Source: Gammaproteobacteria bacterium (GTDB lineage Bacteria > Pseudomonadota > Gammaproteobacteria > UBA6429 > Thiohalophilaceae). From it: a DNA stretch of 64,000 bases. The translations under genes and the position numbers were made by a program. The notes under the pieces were generated by a model, which saw only the letters and a list, made by a program, of their open reading frames with translations, was not told the DNA's origin and made no database searches. Every line of letters begins with the position of its first letter. The first letter of the stretch is position 1. Location of the stretch: contig JAJRYG010000090.1 of assembly GCA_024275915.1 (NCBI GenBank), positions 16,589-80,588 of the forward strand, written 5' to 3'. This document shows positions 1 through 10,595 of this stretch, piece by piece.

Positions 1-1053
1 CCGGCGTAACAGGCGGATGTCCGGGTGGCGGCGGATCACCCCGGTGGCGGAACAGGGCGCATCGAGCAGAATGCGGTCGAAGGGCTGACCGTCCCACCAG
101 CTGTCCGGAACCGCCGCATCGCCGACCAGACAGGTGGCATCGAGCTGCAGCCGTGCCAGGGTCTGTTCGACACGGGCCAGCCGGCCCGCTTCGATGTCCA
201 GAGCCACCAGCGCCGCCAGCTCGGGCTGGTGCTCGCGCAAGTGGGCCGTCTTGCCACCGGGGGCGGCACAGGCATCGAGTACCCGCTCCCCGGGCCGGGG
301 ATCGAGCAGCGGGGCCGCCAGTTGGGCGGCACTGTCCTGTACCGACACCTGACCTTGGTCAAAGCCCGGTAGTTCACTGACATCAACAGGTTTATCGAGA
401 GTAAGTGCTGACTGCGCATGGGCGGCAGGTTGAGCGGAAAACCCCGCCGCTTGCAGCTGCTTCAGGTAGTCTGGGCGGGAAATCTGCTGCAGGTTGACCC
501 GCAGGGTCATGGGCGGTGGCTGGTTGTTGGCCTCGCAAATGGCGGGCCAGTCATCGGGCCAGTCACGCCGAAACAGCGCCACCAGCCAGCCGGGGTGGCC
601 GCTGGTGAATGCCGGCTTGTCCTGCATTTGCACCAGCAGGCTGTCCTGGTGGCGAAGATAATGGCGCAGCACCCCGTTGACCAGGCCCTTGGCCCAGGGT
701 TTATTCAGTTTCTTCAGCAGCTTGACCGTTTCGGTCACCGCGGCGTGATCAGGAATGCGCATGGCCATGATCTGGTAAAGGCCGAGCATCAGTACCAGCT
801 GCACATCGCTGTCCTTGGCACGCAGGGGCTTTGCCAGCAGCTCGGCGAGCAGGGCATCGAGCCGCCAGTAATCGCGCATCACGCCGTAGGCCAGTGCCTG
901 GGCCAGTGCGCGGTCACGGCTGTCAGGGATCTTCGCCAGCTCCGGTTCCAGCGCATCGGGCAGATTGCGGCCATGCAGGACAACCTGCAACAGGGCGGCC
1001 AGGGCGGCGCGCCGTGGCGAGGGGCCAGGGTTGGCAGAGCGGGGCTTGTTCAT
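1..1053 (-). CDS. rsmB: 16S rRNA m5C967 methyltransferase RsmB (partial, runs off left edge)
   Basis: Reading leftwards from the ATG, 351 codons stay open to the window edge. RsmB (Sun) methylates C967 of 16S rRNA with S-adenosylmethionine. The N-terminal NusB-like RNA-binding part occupies roughly residues 1-150. It is followed by the Rossmann methyltransferase with the SAM loop DACAAPGGKT near residue 255 and the motif IV DAPCSATG near 331-338. E. coli RsmB is about 430 residues, so the last ~80, including the second conserved cysteine motif that is normally catalytic, lie outside. The start overlaps the fmt stop as ATGA, implying translational coupling, and fmt-rsmB order is standard in gammaproteobacteria. 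Confidence 0.95.
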   Translation of the reverse strand, partial: MNKPRSANPGPSPRRAALAALLQVVLHGRNLPDALEPELAKIPDSRDRALAQALAYGVMRDYWRLDALLAELLAKPLRAKDSDVQLVLMLGLYQIMAMRIPDHAAVTETVKLLKKLNKPWAKGLVNGVLRHYLRHQDSLLVQMQDKPAFTSGHPGWLVALFRRDWPDDWPAICEANNQPPPMTLRVNLQQISRPDYLKQLQAAGFSAQPAAHAQSALTLDKPVDVSELPGFDQGQVSVQDSAAQLAAPLLDPRPGERVLDACAAPGGKTAHLREHQPELAALVALDIEAGRLARVEQTLARLQLDATCLVGDAAVPDSWWDGQPFDRILLDAPCSATGVIRRHPDIRLLRR

Positions 1054-2042
1054 GGTGTGTTCACAGCCTTGTCACTCTGCTGGCCTAGCCGGGTGCCCAC
1101 TGGCAGCAGATCGGCGTAACCATTATAGAAGGCTGCCACGTCCATGGCCTTTTTGCCGGGGGGTTGCAGGTTGAGCAGGCGCAGGACGCCCTGGCCACAG
1201 GCCACGTCGATGCCCTGCTTGCTGGCCGCGATGACGGTTCCCGGCTGGGCAGTAACATCGGCCTGTTGCAGGCTGGCGTCGCGAATACGCAGGTTCTGCC
1301 CTGCCACTTCGGTGTAGGCCACTGGCACCGGGTTGAAGGCACGGATCTGGCGGTGCAGCTCGGCCGCATCCCGGCGCCAGTCGAGCCGGCCTTCTTCCTT
1401 GCTGAGTTTGCGGGCGTAGGTGGCCTGGCTGTCGTTCTGGGCCTCGGGTTCGAGTTCATCGAGCCGGTCGAGTGCCTCGACGATGGCCTGGGCACCGAGG
1501 CTGGCCAGTTGCTCATGCAGACTGGCGGCAGAGGTGGTGTCGGTGATGGGGCAGGTTCTTTTCAGTAGCATGGCGCCGGTGTCCAGGCCTTCGTCCATCT
1601 GCATGATGGTGACGCCCGTTTCCCGGTCACCGGCGAGAATGGCTCGCTGGATGGGAGCGGCGCCGCGCCAGCGTGGCAGCAGGGAGGCATGGATGTTCAG
1701 GCAGCCGCGTGGCGGGGTTTCGAGCACCGTCGGTGGCAACAGCAGGCCATAGGCGGCCACCACCATCACATCGGCGTCCAGTGCGCCAAGATCGGCCAGC
1801 GCCTGGGGCGATTTGAAATCTGCAGGCTGATAGACCGGCAGGTGGGATTCCAGCGCCAGCTGCTTGACCGGGCTGGCCTTCAGTTTGCGGCCCCGTCCCG
1901 ATGGCCGGTCCGGCTGGGTGTAGACGGCAATGACCTCATGACGAGAGTCAATCAGCGCGGCCAGGGCACGGGCGGCGAACTCGGGGGTGCCGGCAAAGAT
2001 GACACGCAGCGAAGGGGATCGGGAGACGGAGGACGAGGTCAT
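1050..2042 (-). CDS. fmt: Methionyl-tRNA formyltransferase
   Basis: Formylates Met-tRNAfMet with 10-formyltetrahydrofolate so that initiator tRNA can enter translation. The 330-residue product has the N-terminal Rossmann formyltransferase fold (VIFAGTPEF near 14-22) and the catalytic tract NIHASLLPRWRGAAP at about 116-130, which carries the conserved Asn and His. The partner Asp lies in MDEGLDTG near 150. The C-terminal OB-like tRNA-binding domain begins near 210. The usual length is about 315, so the first ~11 residues (Ser-rich) may be a small extension; no better internal start was found. It lies downstream of def on the same strand and its stop overlaps the rsmB start. Confidence 0.96.
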   Translation of the reverse strand: MTSSSVSRSPSLRVIFAGTPEFAARALAALIDSRHEVIAVYTQPDRPSGRGRKLKASPVKQLALESHLPVYQPADFKSPQALADLGALDADVMVVAAYGLLLPPTVLETPPRGCLNIHASLLPRWRGAAPIQRAILAGDRETGVTIMQMDEGLDTGAMLLKRTCPITDTTSAASLHEQLASLGAQAIVEALDRLDELEPEAQNDSQATYARKLSKEEGRLDWRRDAAELHRQIRAFNPVPVAYTEVAGQNLRIRDASLQQADVTAQPGTVIAASKQGIDVACGQGVLRLLNLQPPGKKAMDVAAFYNGYADLLPVGTRLGQQSDKAVNTP

Positions 2043-2153
2043 GGGCGGCTAATCGGGTTCAGGGTTTGTTTTAAGGGGGTGAGCTGGAATCGGTGGTCGG
2101 TCGCATGAATTCGGTGTTCATTTTCCCGGCACGCTCTGGCAGGCCGATTCGGA

Positions 2154-2657
2154 TCAGATGGCCATTTTCTGCTGCTTGAGCAGTTTCTTGCGGATCCGCT
2201 GGCGTTTCAGTGAGGAAAGGTAATCGACAAACAGCTTGCCCTTGAGGTGGTCCATTTCATGCTGGATGCACACGGCAAGCAGGCCGTGGGCCTCGAGCTG
2301 GAACTCCTCGCCCTCGCGGTTCAGCGCCCGCACCAGCACCTGCTCGGCCCGCTCCACCTGTTCGTGGATGCCGGGCACGGAAAGACAGCCCTCCTCGAAG
2401 GTCTGGATACCGTCTTTTTCGAGAATTTCCGGGTTGATGAAGATCAAAGGCTCGGACTTGTCCTCGGAAATGTCCATGACAATAATTCTTTTGTGGACAT
2501 TGACCTGGGTGGCGGCCAGGCCGATGCAGGGGGCGGCGTACATGGTTTCGAACATGTCGTCGACCAGGGTAGCGATTTTTCCGTCGACATTGTCCACTTC
2601 TGTGGACTCTATCCGGAGACGGTCATCGGGATAATTTAAAATATTGAGTAACGCCAT
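2154..2657 (-). CDS. def: Peptide deformylase
   Basis: Removes the N-formyl group from nascent proteins using a metal centre. All three family motifs are visible in 167 residues: CIGLAATQ at 44-51, EGCLSVP at 89-95 (metal ligand Cys91) and QHEMDH at 132-137 (His133, Glu134, His137). Motif 1 normally starts with Gly (GxGLAATQ) and here starts with Cys44, a conservative oddity next to the active site. The gene heads a leftward def-fmt-rsmB group, the standard pairing of deformylase with formyltransferase. It diverges from the LysM lipoprotein gene across a 147-base AT-rich gap that must hold both promoters. Confidence 0.97.
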   Translation of the reverse strand: MALLNILNYPDDRLRIESTEVDNVDGKIATLVDDMFETMYAAPCIGLAATQVNVHKRIIVMDISEDKSEPLIFINPEILEKDGIQTFEEGCLSVPGIHEQVERAEQVLVRALNREGEEFQLEAHGLLAVCIQHEMDHLKGKLFVDYLSSLKRQRIRKKLLKQQKMAI

Positions 2658-2804
2658 ACAATTTCACGCTATACTTCTAGTACAATTGTAAAAAAAGCTG
2701 CTAACATTATGATACTACAGGATAACAACATTGCCCGGATTTGTTTCTGACGGGTTTTATGGCTACACTGCAAAGACTAATCCTGCATTCCTATAGGGAC
2801 GCAT

Positions 2805-3989
2805 ATGCTAAATAATAAACCGTCCGGCCAGACTTGGATACGTTTTATCGGCCTTTTTACCATCACTGCTGTGCTGGGTGCCTGCAGTTCTGCACCGAAG
2901 CAAGAAGAAACCACGTCCGAGGCCGTACCCGCCCCCGTGGTGATTGCCGAGGCCAAACCGGCTCCCGAAATGGAAGCACCGCCACCACCGCCTCCGGCCG
3001 AACCGGTTTTCAGGCCCGATTATCCCGAGCGCTATGTGGTCAAAAAGGGGGACACCCTCTGGGACATCGCCCAGCGTTTCCTCAAGGATCCCTGGTTATG
3101 GCCAAAAGTCTGGCATATCAACCCCGAAATACGAAATCCTCACCTGATTTACCCCGGTGAAGTGATTGCCCTGCATTATGTCGAAGGCAAGCCCTACCTG
3201 ACCCTCGAAGGGGTGGGCGGACAGCCGCCACCCAAAGGGATCACCACGGTCAAGCTGTCCCCCACCCTGCGGGTGAGGAAGCTCGACAGTGCCATCGACA
3301 CCATTCCCCGCAGTGCCATCGAGCCGTTCCTGCAGCGCCCTCGCGTGGTCACCGAGGAAGAACTGGAACGGGCGCCCTACATCGTCTCCAGTTTCGAAGG
3401 TCACCTCATCAGTGGTGAGGGGGGTACCATCTATGCCCGGAATATCACCAATACCCACATTGCCGCCTACGATGTGGTACGCCCGGGTGATTTCTACCGG
3501 GATCCCGAGACCAACGAGAAGCTGGGACTGGAAGTCATCAGCCTGTCCGATGCCCATCTGATCCGCGGCGGTGATCCGGCCACCCTGGTGCTGTCGAGAA
3601 CAAAGATGGAAGTCCTCAACGGGGATCGCCTGATGCCCAGCGAGGAACAGCGCATGGACTTCAACTTCCTGCCCTTCCCGCCGGCCAAGAGCATCGATGG
3701 CCAGATCATTTCGGTGTTCGATGCCCTCAGCCAGATCGGCCAGTACGACGTGGTGGTGCTCAATCGCGGCCAGCGCGACGGGGTGGAAACCGGCAACATC
3801 CTGGCCATCTACCAGCAGGGTCGCGAGGTGTTCGACAGTTACAGAAAGGGGCCCGTGAGCCGGGTCCAGCTGCCCGAGGAACGGGCAGGTCTGCTGATGG
3901 TCTTCCGCACCTACGAAAAGGTCAGTTATGCGCTGATCATGGAGGCCACCCGTGCCATCCATGTCAACGACCGGGTGACCAATCCCTGA
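2805..3989 (+). CDS. LysM-domain peptidoglycan-binding lipoprotein
   Basis: A 394-residue envelope protein. The signal peptide ends in a lipobox (LGAC, Cys27), so it should be lipid-anchored. A Pro/Glu-rich linker (about 30-70, with a run of prolines) leads to one LysM domain at about 76-124 (YVVKKGDTLWDIA, then IYPGEVIAL), which binds glycan strands of peptidoglycan. The remaining ~270 residues match no named domain I can recognise but are typical of the LysM protein encoded beside dprA and def in gammaproteobacteria. It probably has a cell-wall role; the precise function is unknown. It is followed by dprA after about 100 bases. Confidence 0.88.
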   Translation: MLNNKPSGQTWIRFIGLFTITAVLGACSSAPKQEETTSEAVPAPVVIAEAKPAPEMEAPPPPPPAEPVFRPDYPERYVVKKGDTLWDIAQRFLKDPWLWPKVWHINPEIRNPHLIYPGEVIALHYVEGKPYLTLEGVGGQPPPKGITTVKLSPTLRVRKLDSAIDTIPRSAIEPFLQRPRVVTEEELERAPYIVSSFEGHLISGEGGTIYARNITNTHIAAYDVVRPGDFYRDPETNEKLGLEVISLSDAHLIRGGDPATLVLSRTKMEVLNGDRLMPSEEQRMDFNFLPFPPAKSIDGQIISVFDALSQIGQYDVVVLNRGQRDGVETGNILAIYQQGREVFDSYRKGPVSRVQLPEERAGLLMVFRTYEKVSYALIMEATRAIHVNDRVTNP

Positions 3990-4090
3990 TTTGAGGATTA
4001 AATTTTCCCCCGCCCCGGCGGGGATGTTATGATTCGATTCCGGGTGAAGGCATTCACCCCAGTCAGACGGAGCTGACCGGAATAAAATTC

Positions 4091-5239
4091 ATGGCCAATA
4101 AAGAAGACACAATTCGCCACTGGCTGGCACTCCTTCGGGCTCCCCATATCGGGCCTGCCGGTTTCCGTACCCTCATCGAAAAATTCTCCCTGCCGGAAAA
4201 TGTACTGTCCGCGAGCGAAGCACAGCTGGCACACCAGGGTTTGCGTCCGGAAACCATCCTCTATCTGCGAAAACCGGACTGGGCGAGGGTCGATGAGGAC
4301 ATGGCCTGGCTGCAACAGCCGAACGTTCACGTGTTGTTGCTGTCAGATGATGACTATCCGCGATTGTTGAAGGATATTGCCGACCCGCCACCGATGCTGT
4401 TTGTGCGCGGGGACGTGGAACTGCTCGGTTTTCGCCAGCTGGCCATGGTGGGCAGCCGCAATCCCACCCCCGCGGGGCGGGAAACAGCCGCTGATTTTGC
4501 CCGTTACCTGGCTGCCAACGGCCTGGTGGTAACCAGTGGCCTGGCCCTGGGCATCGATGCGGTCAGTCACGATGGCGCGCTCAAGGCCGGTGGCGCCACC
4601 ATTGCAGTGGCAGGCACCGGTCTGGATCGCATCTATCCGGCTCGCCACAAGGCGCTGGCCCACCGGATTGTCGAAAATGGCGCCATTGTTTCGGAGTTCC
4701 CGCCAGGTACCCCGCCGCTGACGCACCATTTTCCCCGGCGCAACCGCATCATCAGCGGGCTGTCCATGGGCGTGCTGGTGGTGGAAGCCGCCCTGCGCTC
4801 GGGCTCCCTGATCACGGCACGGCAGGCTATCGAGCAGGGCCGTGAAGTGTTTGCCGTACCGGGGTCCATCCACAACCCGCAGGCCCGCGGCTGTAATGCG
4901 CTGATCCGCCAGGGCGCCAAACTGGTGGAAACTGCCCAGCACATCTTCGAGGAGCTGGGCGGCTATGGCGAAGGAACGCCGGGCTATACAAATAGTCCAA
5001 ATGTGGATATAAAGGAAACCGAGACAGAAAATCTCGACCCGGAGTATAAAACTGTGATGGACAGTGTGGGTTTTGAACCCACCGCCGTCGACAAAATAGT
5101 CGAAAGAAGTGGATTGACGGCCGATGCAGTTTGCTCCATGCTTTTGGTATTGGAATTGCAAGGTTTGATAGCCACAACTTCCAGCGGGCACTACTGCCGC
5201 AGTACAGAGGAAGGAAATAATGAAAGAAAACGTGCTTGA
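4091..5239 (+). CDS. dprA: DNA-processing protein DprA (Smf)
   Basis: DprA loads RecA onto incoming single-stranded DNA during natural transformation. The 382-residue product has an N-terminal SAM/HhH-like part, then the Rossmann-like DprA core with GSRNPT at 121-126, GLALGID near 150-156 and the FPRRNRIISGLS tract near 220. A C-terminal winged-helix segment (about 310-370) follows a short linker. The linker and winged helix are noticeably richer in A/T than the core. The last 20 bases overlap the smg start, so the two genes are probably co-translated. Presence of dprA alone does not show competence. Confidence 0.96.
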   Translation: MANKEDTIRHWLALLRAPHIGPAGFRTLIEKFSLPENVLSASEAQLAHQGLRPETILYLRKPDWARVDEDMAWLQQPNVHVLLLSDDDYPRLLKDIADPPPMLFVRGDVELLGFRQLAMVGSRNPTPAGRETAADFARYLAANGLVVTSGLALGIDAVSHDGALKAGGATIAVAGTGLDRIYPARHKALAHRIVENGAIVSEFPPGTPPLTHHFPRRNRIISGLSMGVLVVEAALRSGSLITARQAIEQGREVFAVPGSIHNPQARGCNALIRQGAKLVETAQHIFEELGGYGEGTPGYTNSPNVDIKETETENLDPEYKTVMDSVGFEPTAVDKIVERSGLTADAVCSMLLVLELQGLIATTSSGHYCRSTEEGNNERKRA

Positions 5240-5699
5240 TGTGCTGATGTATCTCTTCGAGAACTACATTAACGACGATATCGAGTTCGATACAGACGAA
5301 GAGACCTTACGCGTCGAACTTCAGGAAGCCGGATTTCAGCAAATCGAGATCAGCAAGGCATTTGCATGGCTGGAAGGATTGTCGAGGTTACAGGATTCCC
5401 CCGAAGGGGTGCCGCTGGTCAACCCCGGCTCACTGCGGGTCTTCACTCTCATGGAACAGGAACGACTGGACATCGAAAGCCGTGGTTTTCTGCTGTTTCT
5501 GGAACAGACCGGCGTGCTGGACAATCACACCCGCGAAATGGTCATCGACCGGGTCATGGCGCTGGAAGAAGACGAGATTGACATGGAGCAACTCGGGTGG
5601 GTGGTACTCATGGTATTGTTCAATCAGCCCGGTCAGGAAGGAGCCTATGCCTGGATGGAAGACCTCGTATTCGAAGAGGCACCGGTCATTGTTCACTAG
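5220..5699 (+). CDS. smg: Smg family protein (DUF494)
   Basis: A small acidic protein of 159 residues in the DUF494/Smg family, nearly always encoded between dprA and topA in gammaproteobacteria, as here. The sequence begins MKENVLDVLMYLFENY, typical of the family, and is rich in Asp/Glu. Its molecular role is not established. The start lies inside dprA, and a stem-loop with a T-tract follows the stop, so smg ends the lysM/dprA transcription unit. Confidence 0.93.
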   Translation: MKENVLDVLMYLFENYINDDIEFDTDEETLRVELQEAGFQQIEISKAFAWLEGLSRLQDSPEGVPLVNPGSLRVFTLMEQERLDIESRGFLLFLEQTGVLDNHTREMVIDRVMALEEDEIDMEQLGWVVLMVLFNQPGQEGAYAWMEDLVFEEAPVIVH

Positions 5700-5724
5700 T
5701 TGACACACGACAGAAAATGAACCG

Positions 5725-5749
5725 TGCCCGCATATTGCGGGCATTTCTC
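5725..5749 (+). terminator. Intrinsic terminator after smg
   Basis: A seven-base stem (TGCCCGC / GCGGGCA) with a five-base loop is followed by TTTCTCTTT. It lies 26 bases after the smg stop and before the topA promoter region. Confidence 0.75.
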
Positions 5750-5874
5750 TTTATGTGAGATACAAGATAAGACTAACGAGTAGCAAAATTGCGTGACAGT
5801 GGAAAGCATCTCATTCGGCAAGGCCATGACATCGGTGGCGGCTTGCTGATGCGTGAACAAACGGTGAAAAACTT

Positions 5875-8172
5875 ATGAGTAAAAGTCTGGTAATCGTCGA
5901 ATCACCGGCCAAGGCCAAGACGATCAAGAAATACCTTGGCAAGGGATTCGATGTCCTGGCCTCGTACGGCCATGTGCGCGATTTGTTGCCCAAGGAAGGC
6001 GCGGTGGATCCGTCTCATGATTTTGCCATGAAGTACCAGCTCATCGAAAAGAATGAGCGGCACGTGGATGCCATCATCAAGGCGCTGAAAAAAGCCGACC
6101 ACCTGTATCTCGCTACTGACCCGGATCGCGAAGGCGAGGCCATTTCCTGGCACCTGTACGAATTGCTGAAAGAACGCGGCCTGCTGAAAGACAAGGAAGT
6201 GTCGCGTGTGGCCTTCAACGAAATTACCAAGCGTGCTGTCAACGATGCAGTGGCCCATCCACGGGAACTGTCCGGCGACATGATCCATGCCCAGCTGGCC
6301 CGCCGTGCGCTGGACTTTCTGGTGGGTTTCAACCTCTCGCCGCTGCTGTGGAAAAAGATCCGCCGCGGCCTCTCCGCAGGAAGGGTACAGAGTCCGGCAT
6401 TGCGCCTCATCGTCGAGCGCGAACTGGACATCGAAAAATTCGAAGCCCGTGAATACTGGACCGTGGAAGTCGAAGTCGAAGCCGACAAGCGGCCTTTTAC
6501 CGGCAAGCTCACCCACCTGCAAGGGGAAAAGATCAGCCAGTTCACCATCAACAACGAAAAGCTGGCAAAGGATGCCGAAAAGACCATCAGCAAGCAGGCC
6601 AGGGGTGAGCTGACCATCATCAAGGTGGAAAAGAAAAAGCGCAGGCGCAATCCGGCCGCGCCGTTTACCACCTCGACCCTGCAACAGGAAGCCTCACGCA
6701 AGCTGGGCTTTACCGCCAAGAAAACCATGAGTGTCGCCCAGCAACTGTATGAAGGCATCGATCTGGGTGGTGAAACCGTGGGGTTGATCACCTACATGCG
6801 TACCGACTCGGTCAACCTGGCCAATGAAGCACTGGATGAAATCCGGGGCTTCATCAAGGAAAAGTTTGGCAACGATGCCCTGCCCAAGGAAGCCCGGGTC
6901 TACAAGACCAAGGCCAAGAATGCCCAGGAAGCCCATGAAGCCATCCGTCCGACCTCGGTGCGTCACGAACCCGACACCATCAAGAAGCACCTGAGCAAGG
7001 ATCAGTACCGCCTCTACGAACTGATCTGGAAACGCACCATTGCCAGCCAGATGATGCATGCGGTGATGGATACGGTGGCGGTGGACATGCAGGCCGGCAA
7101 AGACACCATATTCCGCGCCAACGGTTCCACCCTGGTGTCCCCCGGCTTCATGGCGGTCTACCAGGAAAGCACCGACGATGCCAAGGTCAAGGACGACAAG
7201 GATCGCCTGTTGCCGCCACTGAAGGAAGGTGACAAGGTCAAGCTGCTCAAGGTCATTCCCGAACAGCACTTCACCGAGCCACCCCCGCGTTACACGGAAG
7301 CCAGCCTGGTCAAGGCGCTGGAAGAATTTGGTATCGGCCGGCCGTCCACCTATGCCTCGATCATCTCCACCCTGCAGTCACGGGAATACGTGACCATGGA
7401 CAAGAAACGCTTCGTACCCACCGATGTGGGACGCATCGTCAACAAGTTCCTCACCGAACACTTCAGCAAGTACGTGGACTACGATTTTACCGCTACCCTG
7501 GAAGACGAGCTGGATGCCATCTCCCGCGGCGAGAAGGACTGGATAGGTACGCTGCGGGAATTCTGGTCACCCTTCAAGGCACTGGTGGACGACAAGGACA
7601 AGTCGGTCGATCGCAAGGATGTCACCCACGAAGCCATCGATGAAAAGTGTCCCAAGTGCGAAGGCCCCCTTTCCATTCGACTCGGCCGGCGCGGCCGCTT
7701 CATCGGCTGCGACAACTACCCCGAATGTGACTACACCCGCAACCTGGGTGAAGAAGCCAACGCCGAGCCCGAGGTCATCGAGGACCGCAAGTGCCCCGAC
7801 TGTGGCTCGGATCTGATCATCCGTCATGGCCGCTATGGCAAGTTCATCGGTTGCAGCAGTTACCCGAACTGCAAGCACATCGAGCCGCTGGAAAAACCCG
7901 AAGACACCGGCGTGCAGTGTCCCGAATGCAAACAGGCCAACATGCTCAAGCGTAAGTCGCGCAATGGCAAGATTTTCTTTTCCTGTCAGCGTTATCCCGA
8001 CTGCAAGTATGCGGTATGGAACCAGCCGCTCAATGAAGCCTGCCCCGAATGCGGCTTCCCCATGCTGACCCTGAAGACCACCAAGCGCCGGGGTACCGAA
8101 AAAGTCTGTCCGCAAAAGGACTGCAGCTACAGCGAAAAGGTGGAAACCGAAGAAGTCGAAGAAGCCGAATGA
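5875..8172 (+). CDS. topA: DNA topoisomerase I
   Basis: Type IA topoisomerase that relaxes negative supercoils. The N-terminal Toprim domain begins SLVIVESPAKAKTI and contains the acidic DPDREGEA cluster at about 82-89. The catalytic tyrosine is in TYMRTDS at about residue 307. From about 592 to 755 four Cys-rich zinc-ribbon repeats follow (CPKC, CPDC, CPEC, CPEC openings), the usual TopA DNA-binding tail; the acidic end is EEVEEAE. At 765 residues it is shorter than E. coli TopA (865) but within the range for proteobacterial enzymes. A strong terminator follows. Confidence 0.98.
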   Translation: MSKSLVIVESPAKAKTIKKYLGKGFDVLASYGHVRDLLPKEGAVDPSHDFAMKYQLIEKNERHVDAIIKALKKADHLYLATDPDREGEAISWHLYELLKERGLLKDKEVSRVAFNEITKRAVNDAVAHPRELSGDMIHAQLARRALDFLVGFNLSPLLWKKIRRGLSAGRVQSPALRLIVERELDIEKFEAREYWTVEVEVEADKRPFTGKLTHLQGEKISQFTINNEKLAKDAEKTISKQARGELTIIKVEKKKRRRNPAAPFTTSTLQQEASRKLGFTAKKTMSVAQQLYEGIDLGGETVGLITYMRTDSVNLANEALDEIRGFIKEKFGNDALPKEARVYKTKAKNAQEAHEAIRPTSVRHEPDTIKKHLSKDQYRLYELIWKRTIASQMMHAVMDTVAVDMQAGKDTIFRANGSTLVSPGFMAVYQESTDDAKVKDDKDRLLPPLKEGDKVKLLKVIPEQHFTEPPPRYTEASLVKALEEFGIGRPSTYASIISTLQSREYVTMDKKRFVPTDVGRIVNKFLTEHFSKYVDYDFTATLEDELDAISRGEKDWIGTLREFWSPFKALVDDKDKSVDRKDVTHEAIDEKCPKCEGPLSIRLGRRGRFIGCDNYPECDYTRNLGEEANAEPEVIEDRKCPDCGSDLIIRHGRYGKFIGCSSYPNCKHIEPLEKPEDTGVQCPECKQANMLKRKSRNGKIFFSCQRYPDCKYAVWNQPLNEACPECGFPMLTLKTTKRRGTEKVCPQKDCSYSEKVETEEVEEAE

Positions 8173-8184
8173 TGTTCAAAACAG

Positions 8185-8225
8185 CAGGCCAGAATGCCGG
8201 CCAGGCATTCTGGCCTGTTTTTGTA
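8185..8225 (+). terminator. Strong intrinsic terminator after topA
   Basis: A 14-base perfect stem (CAGGCCAGAATGCC and its complement) with a five-base loop is followed by a T-run. It begins 12 bases after the topA stop. Confidence 0.9.
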
Positions 8226-8300
8226 AACAGGCTGTTGAAAAGACACCGTTTTTACCCAGTCTGTGTTCGGTGCAGGGATGCACTTTGTCAACATCCTGTT
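8226..8300. repeat. Dispersed CAGG(A/C)TGTTGAAAAA repeat, long form, copy 1
   Basis: A 75-base unit bounded by AACAGGCTGTTGAAAA on the left and the inverted form CAACATCCTGTT on the right. Its reverse complement matches 12599-12669 along most of its length, including the inner CCCTGCACCG and AACGG tracts, so both are copies of one element. Shorter relatives occur at 11604, 17046, 29051, 31259, 31331, 59712, 63257 and 63401. The remaining bases up to purE (8301-8471) hold no gene; they must carry the purE promoter. Confidence 0.8.
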
Positions 8301-8471
8301 AAAGTGACGAGGAGAAACGATGTGCCATAAACGGATCTTTGCCTCGCTCCTGTCTCGTCGCGGATTTCGCCATGGCATGGCCAGGCGGCAGTCTGGATTA
8401 AACGAAGATGCAACTTTATTGCCTACAGATATCTAACCACATTCAACCTTAACAACAAACGAGATTCAATC

Positions 8472-8978
8472 ATGTCTGACCAAACCCCTTTTGTTGCGAT
8501 TTTAATGGGCTCCGACAGTGACCTGCCGGTCATGCAGGCCACCATCGATGTGCTGAAAAAGCTGGACGTCCCTTGCGAAGTCAAGATTACCTCCGCCCAT
8601 CGCACGCCCCACGACACCCAGCGCTACATCACCGATGCCGAAGCGCGGGGCTGCAAGGTGTTCATCGCGGCCGCCGGCCTGGCCGCTCACCTGGCCGGTA
8701 CCGTGGCGGCCCATACCCTCAAGCCGGTCATCGGCGTGCCCATGGACGGTGGACCCTTGCAGGGCATGGATGCGCTGTTGTCCACGGTGCAGATGCCGGG
8801 GGGCATTCCTGTCGGCACCGTGGCCATCGGCAAGGCCGGCGCCAAGAATGCCGGCTACCTGGCGGCGCAGATCATCGCCATTACGGATGAGCAGCTGGCC
8901 AAACGGCTGCTGGCCGAACGCGAAGCCAATGCCCAGGCGGTGCGCGACAAGGATGCCGAGCTGCAAAAGCAGCTCTGA
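8472..8978 (+). CDS. purE: N5-carboxyaminoimidazole ribonucleotide mutase
   Basis: Class I PurE of de novo purine synthesis: converts N5-CAIR to CAIR. The 168-residue product carries the substrate-binding GSDSD loop at 13-17 and SAHRTP at 41-46 with the essential histidine. The length is normal. No purK follows in this window; the next gene, ten bases downstream, is tsaC, so purK must be elsewhere. Purine synthesis is of interest because purT at the other end of the window is interrupted. Confidence 0.97.
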   Translation: MSDQTPFVAILMGSDSDLPVMQATIDVLKKLDVPCEVKITSAHRTPHDTQRYITDAEARGCKVFIAAAGLAAHLAGTVAAHTLKPVIGVPMDGGPLQGMDALLSTVQMPGGIPVGTVAIGKAGAKNAGYLAAQIIAITDEQLAKRLLAEREANAQAVRDKDAELQKQL

Positions 8979-8987
8979 GTCGAGCCG

Positions 8988-9542
8988 ATGAGCCAGGCAC
9001 TCGATGATGCCGTCGCCTGCCTGCGCAGCGGCGGCGTCATCGCCTATCCCACCGAGTCCGTCTACGGGCTCGGCTGTGATCCGGCCAATGAGCAGGCCAT
9101 CGAAAAGCTGCTGGACCTGAAACAGCGATCTGCCGACAAGGGCCTGATCCTCATCGCCGCAAGCCTGGCCCAGCTTGAGCCCTGGCTGGGCGAACTGCCG
9201 GCGGAAAAAAAACACGCCATCCTGGCCAGCTGGCCGGGACCGGTGAGCTGGCTGTGGCCAGCCCGGGAGGAGATATCCACCTTGTTGCGAGGTCGGCATG
9301 ACACCCTGGCCGTGCGAGTCACCGCCCACCCCCAGGCCGCTGCCCTGTGCCAGGCCTTTGGCGGCGCGATTGTTTCCACCAGTGCCAACCTTGCGGGCGA
9401 GCCGGCGGCAAGAACACCGGCGCAGGTCACAAGGCAGTTTGGCCCACGCCTGGATTACATTCTCGAAGGCGAGCTGGGTGGCCGGCAAAACCCCAGCGAG
9501 ATCCGTGATGCCCTCAGTGGCAAGGTGATCCGTGAATCCTGA
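8988..9542 (+). CDS. tsaC: Threonylcarbamoyl-AMP synthase TsaC (YrdC/Sua5 family)
   Basis: Makes threonylcarbamoyl-AMP from Thr, bicarbonate and ATP for the t6A modification at position 37 of ANN-decoding tRNAs. The 184-residue product is the short TsaC form without the Sua5 C-terminal domain. Visible landmarks are YPTESVYGLG at 20-29, the Lys/Arg patch around 45-52, WPGPVSW near 82-88 and the nucleotide-binding STSAN at 130-134. It sits between purE and hemF with short gaps and is probably co-transcribed. The tsaC-hemF neighbourhood is common in gammaproteobacteria. Confidence 0.95.
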   Translation: MSQALDDAVACLRSGGVIAYPTESVYGLGCDPANEQAIEKLLDLKQRSADKGLILIAASLAQLEPWLGELPAEKKHAILASWPGPVSWLWPAREEISTLLRGRHDTLAVRVTAHPQAAALCQAFGGAIVSTSANLAGEPAARTPAQVTRQFGPRLDYILEGELGGRQNPSEIRDALSGKVIRES

Positions 9543-10469
<927 letters not shown>

Positions 10470-10470
10470 C

Positions 10471-10595
10471 CGGTTGTTTATTGCACCCAGCATCGGCACG
10501 ACTCTGCCAGGGTAGGGCGCAATAACCGCAGGGCATTGCGCCATTCGAACCGCCCGGCATTGTTCCCGGCCGGAGCAATGCACGTTGTTTATTGT
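10471..10595. repeat. GCAATAA dispersed repeat, copy 1 (compound)
   Basis: Blocks reading TTGTTTATTGCACCC and TAGGGCGCAATAACCGCAGG, then a second ACGTTGTTTATTG block near the right end. The reverse complement of the first two blocks, in the same order, is found after polA at 19868-19972. The right end runs into the 5' end of the broken gene that follows. Confidence 0.8.
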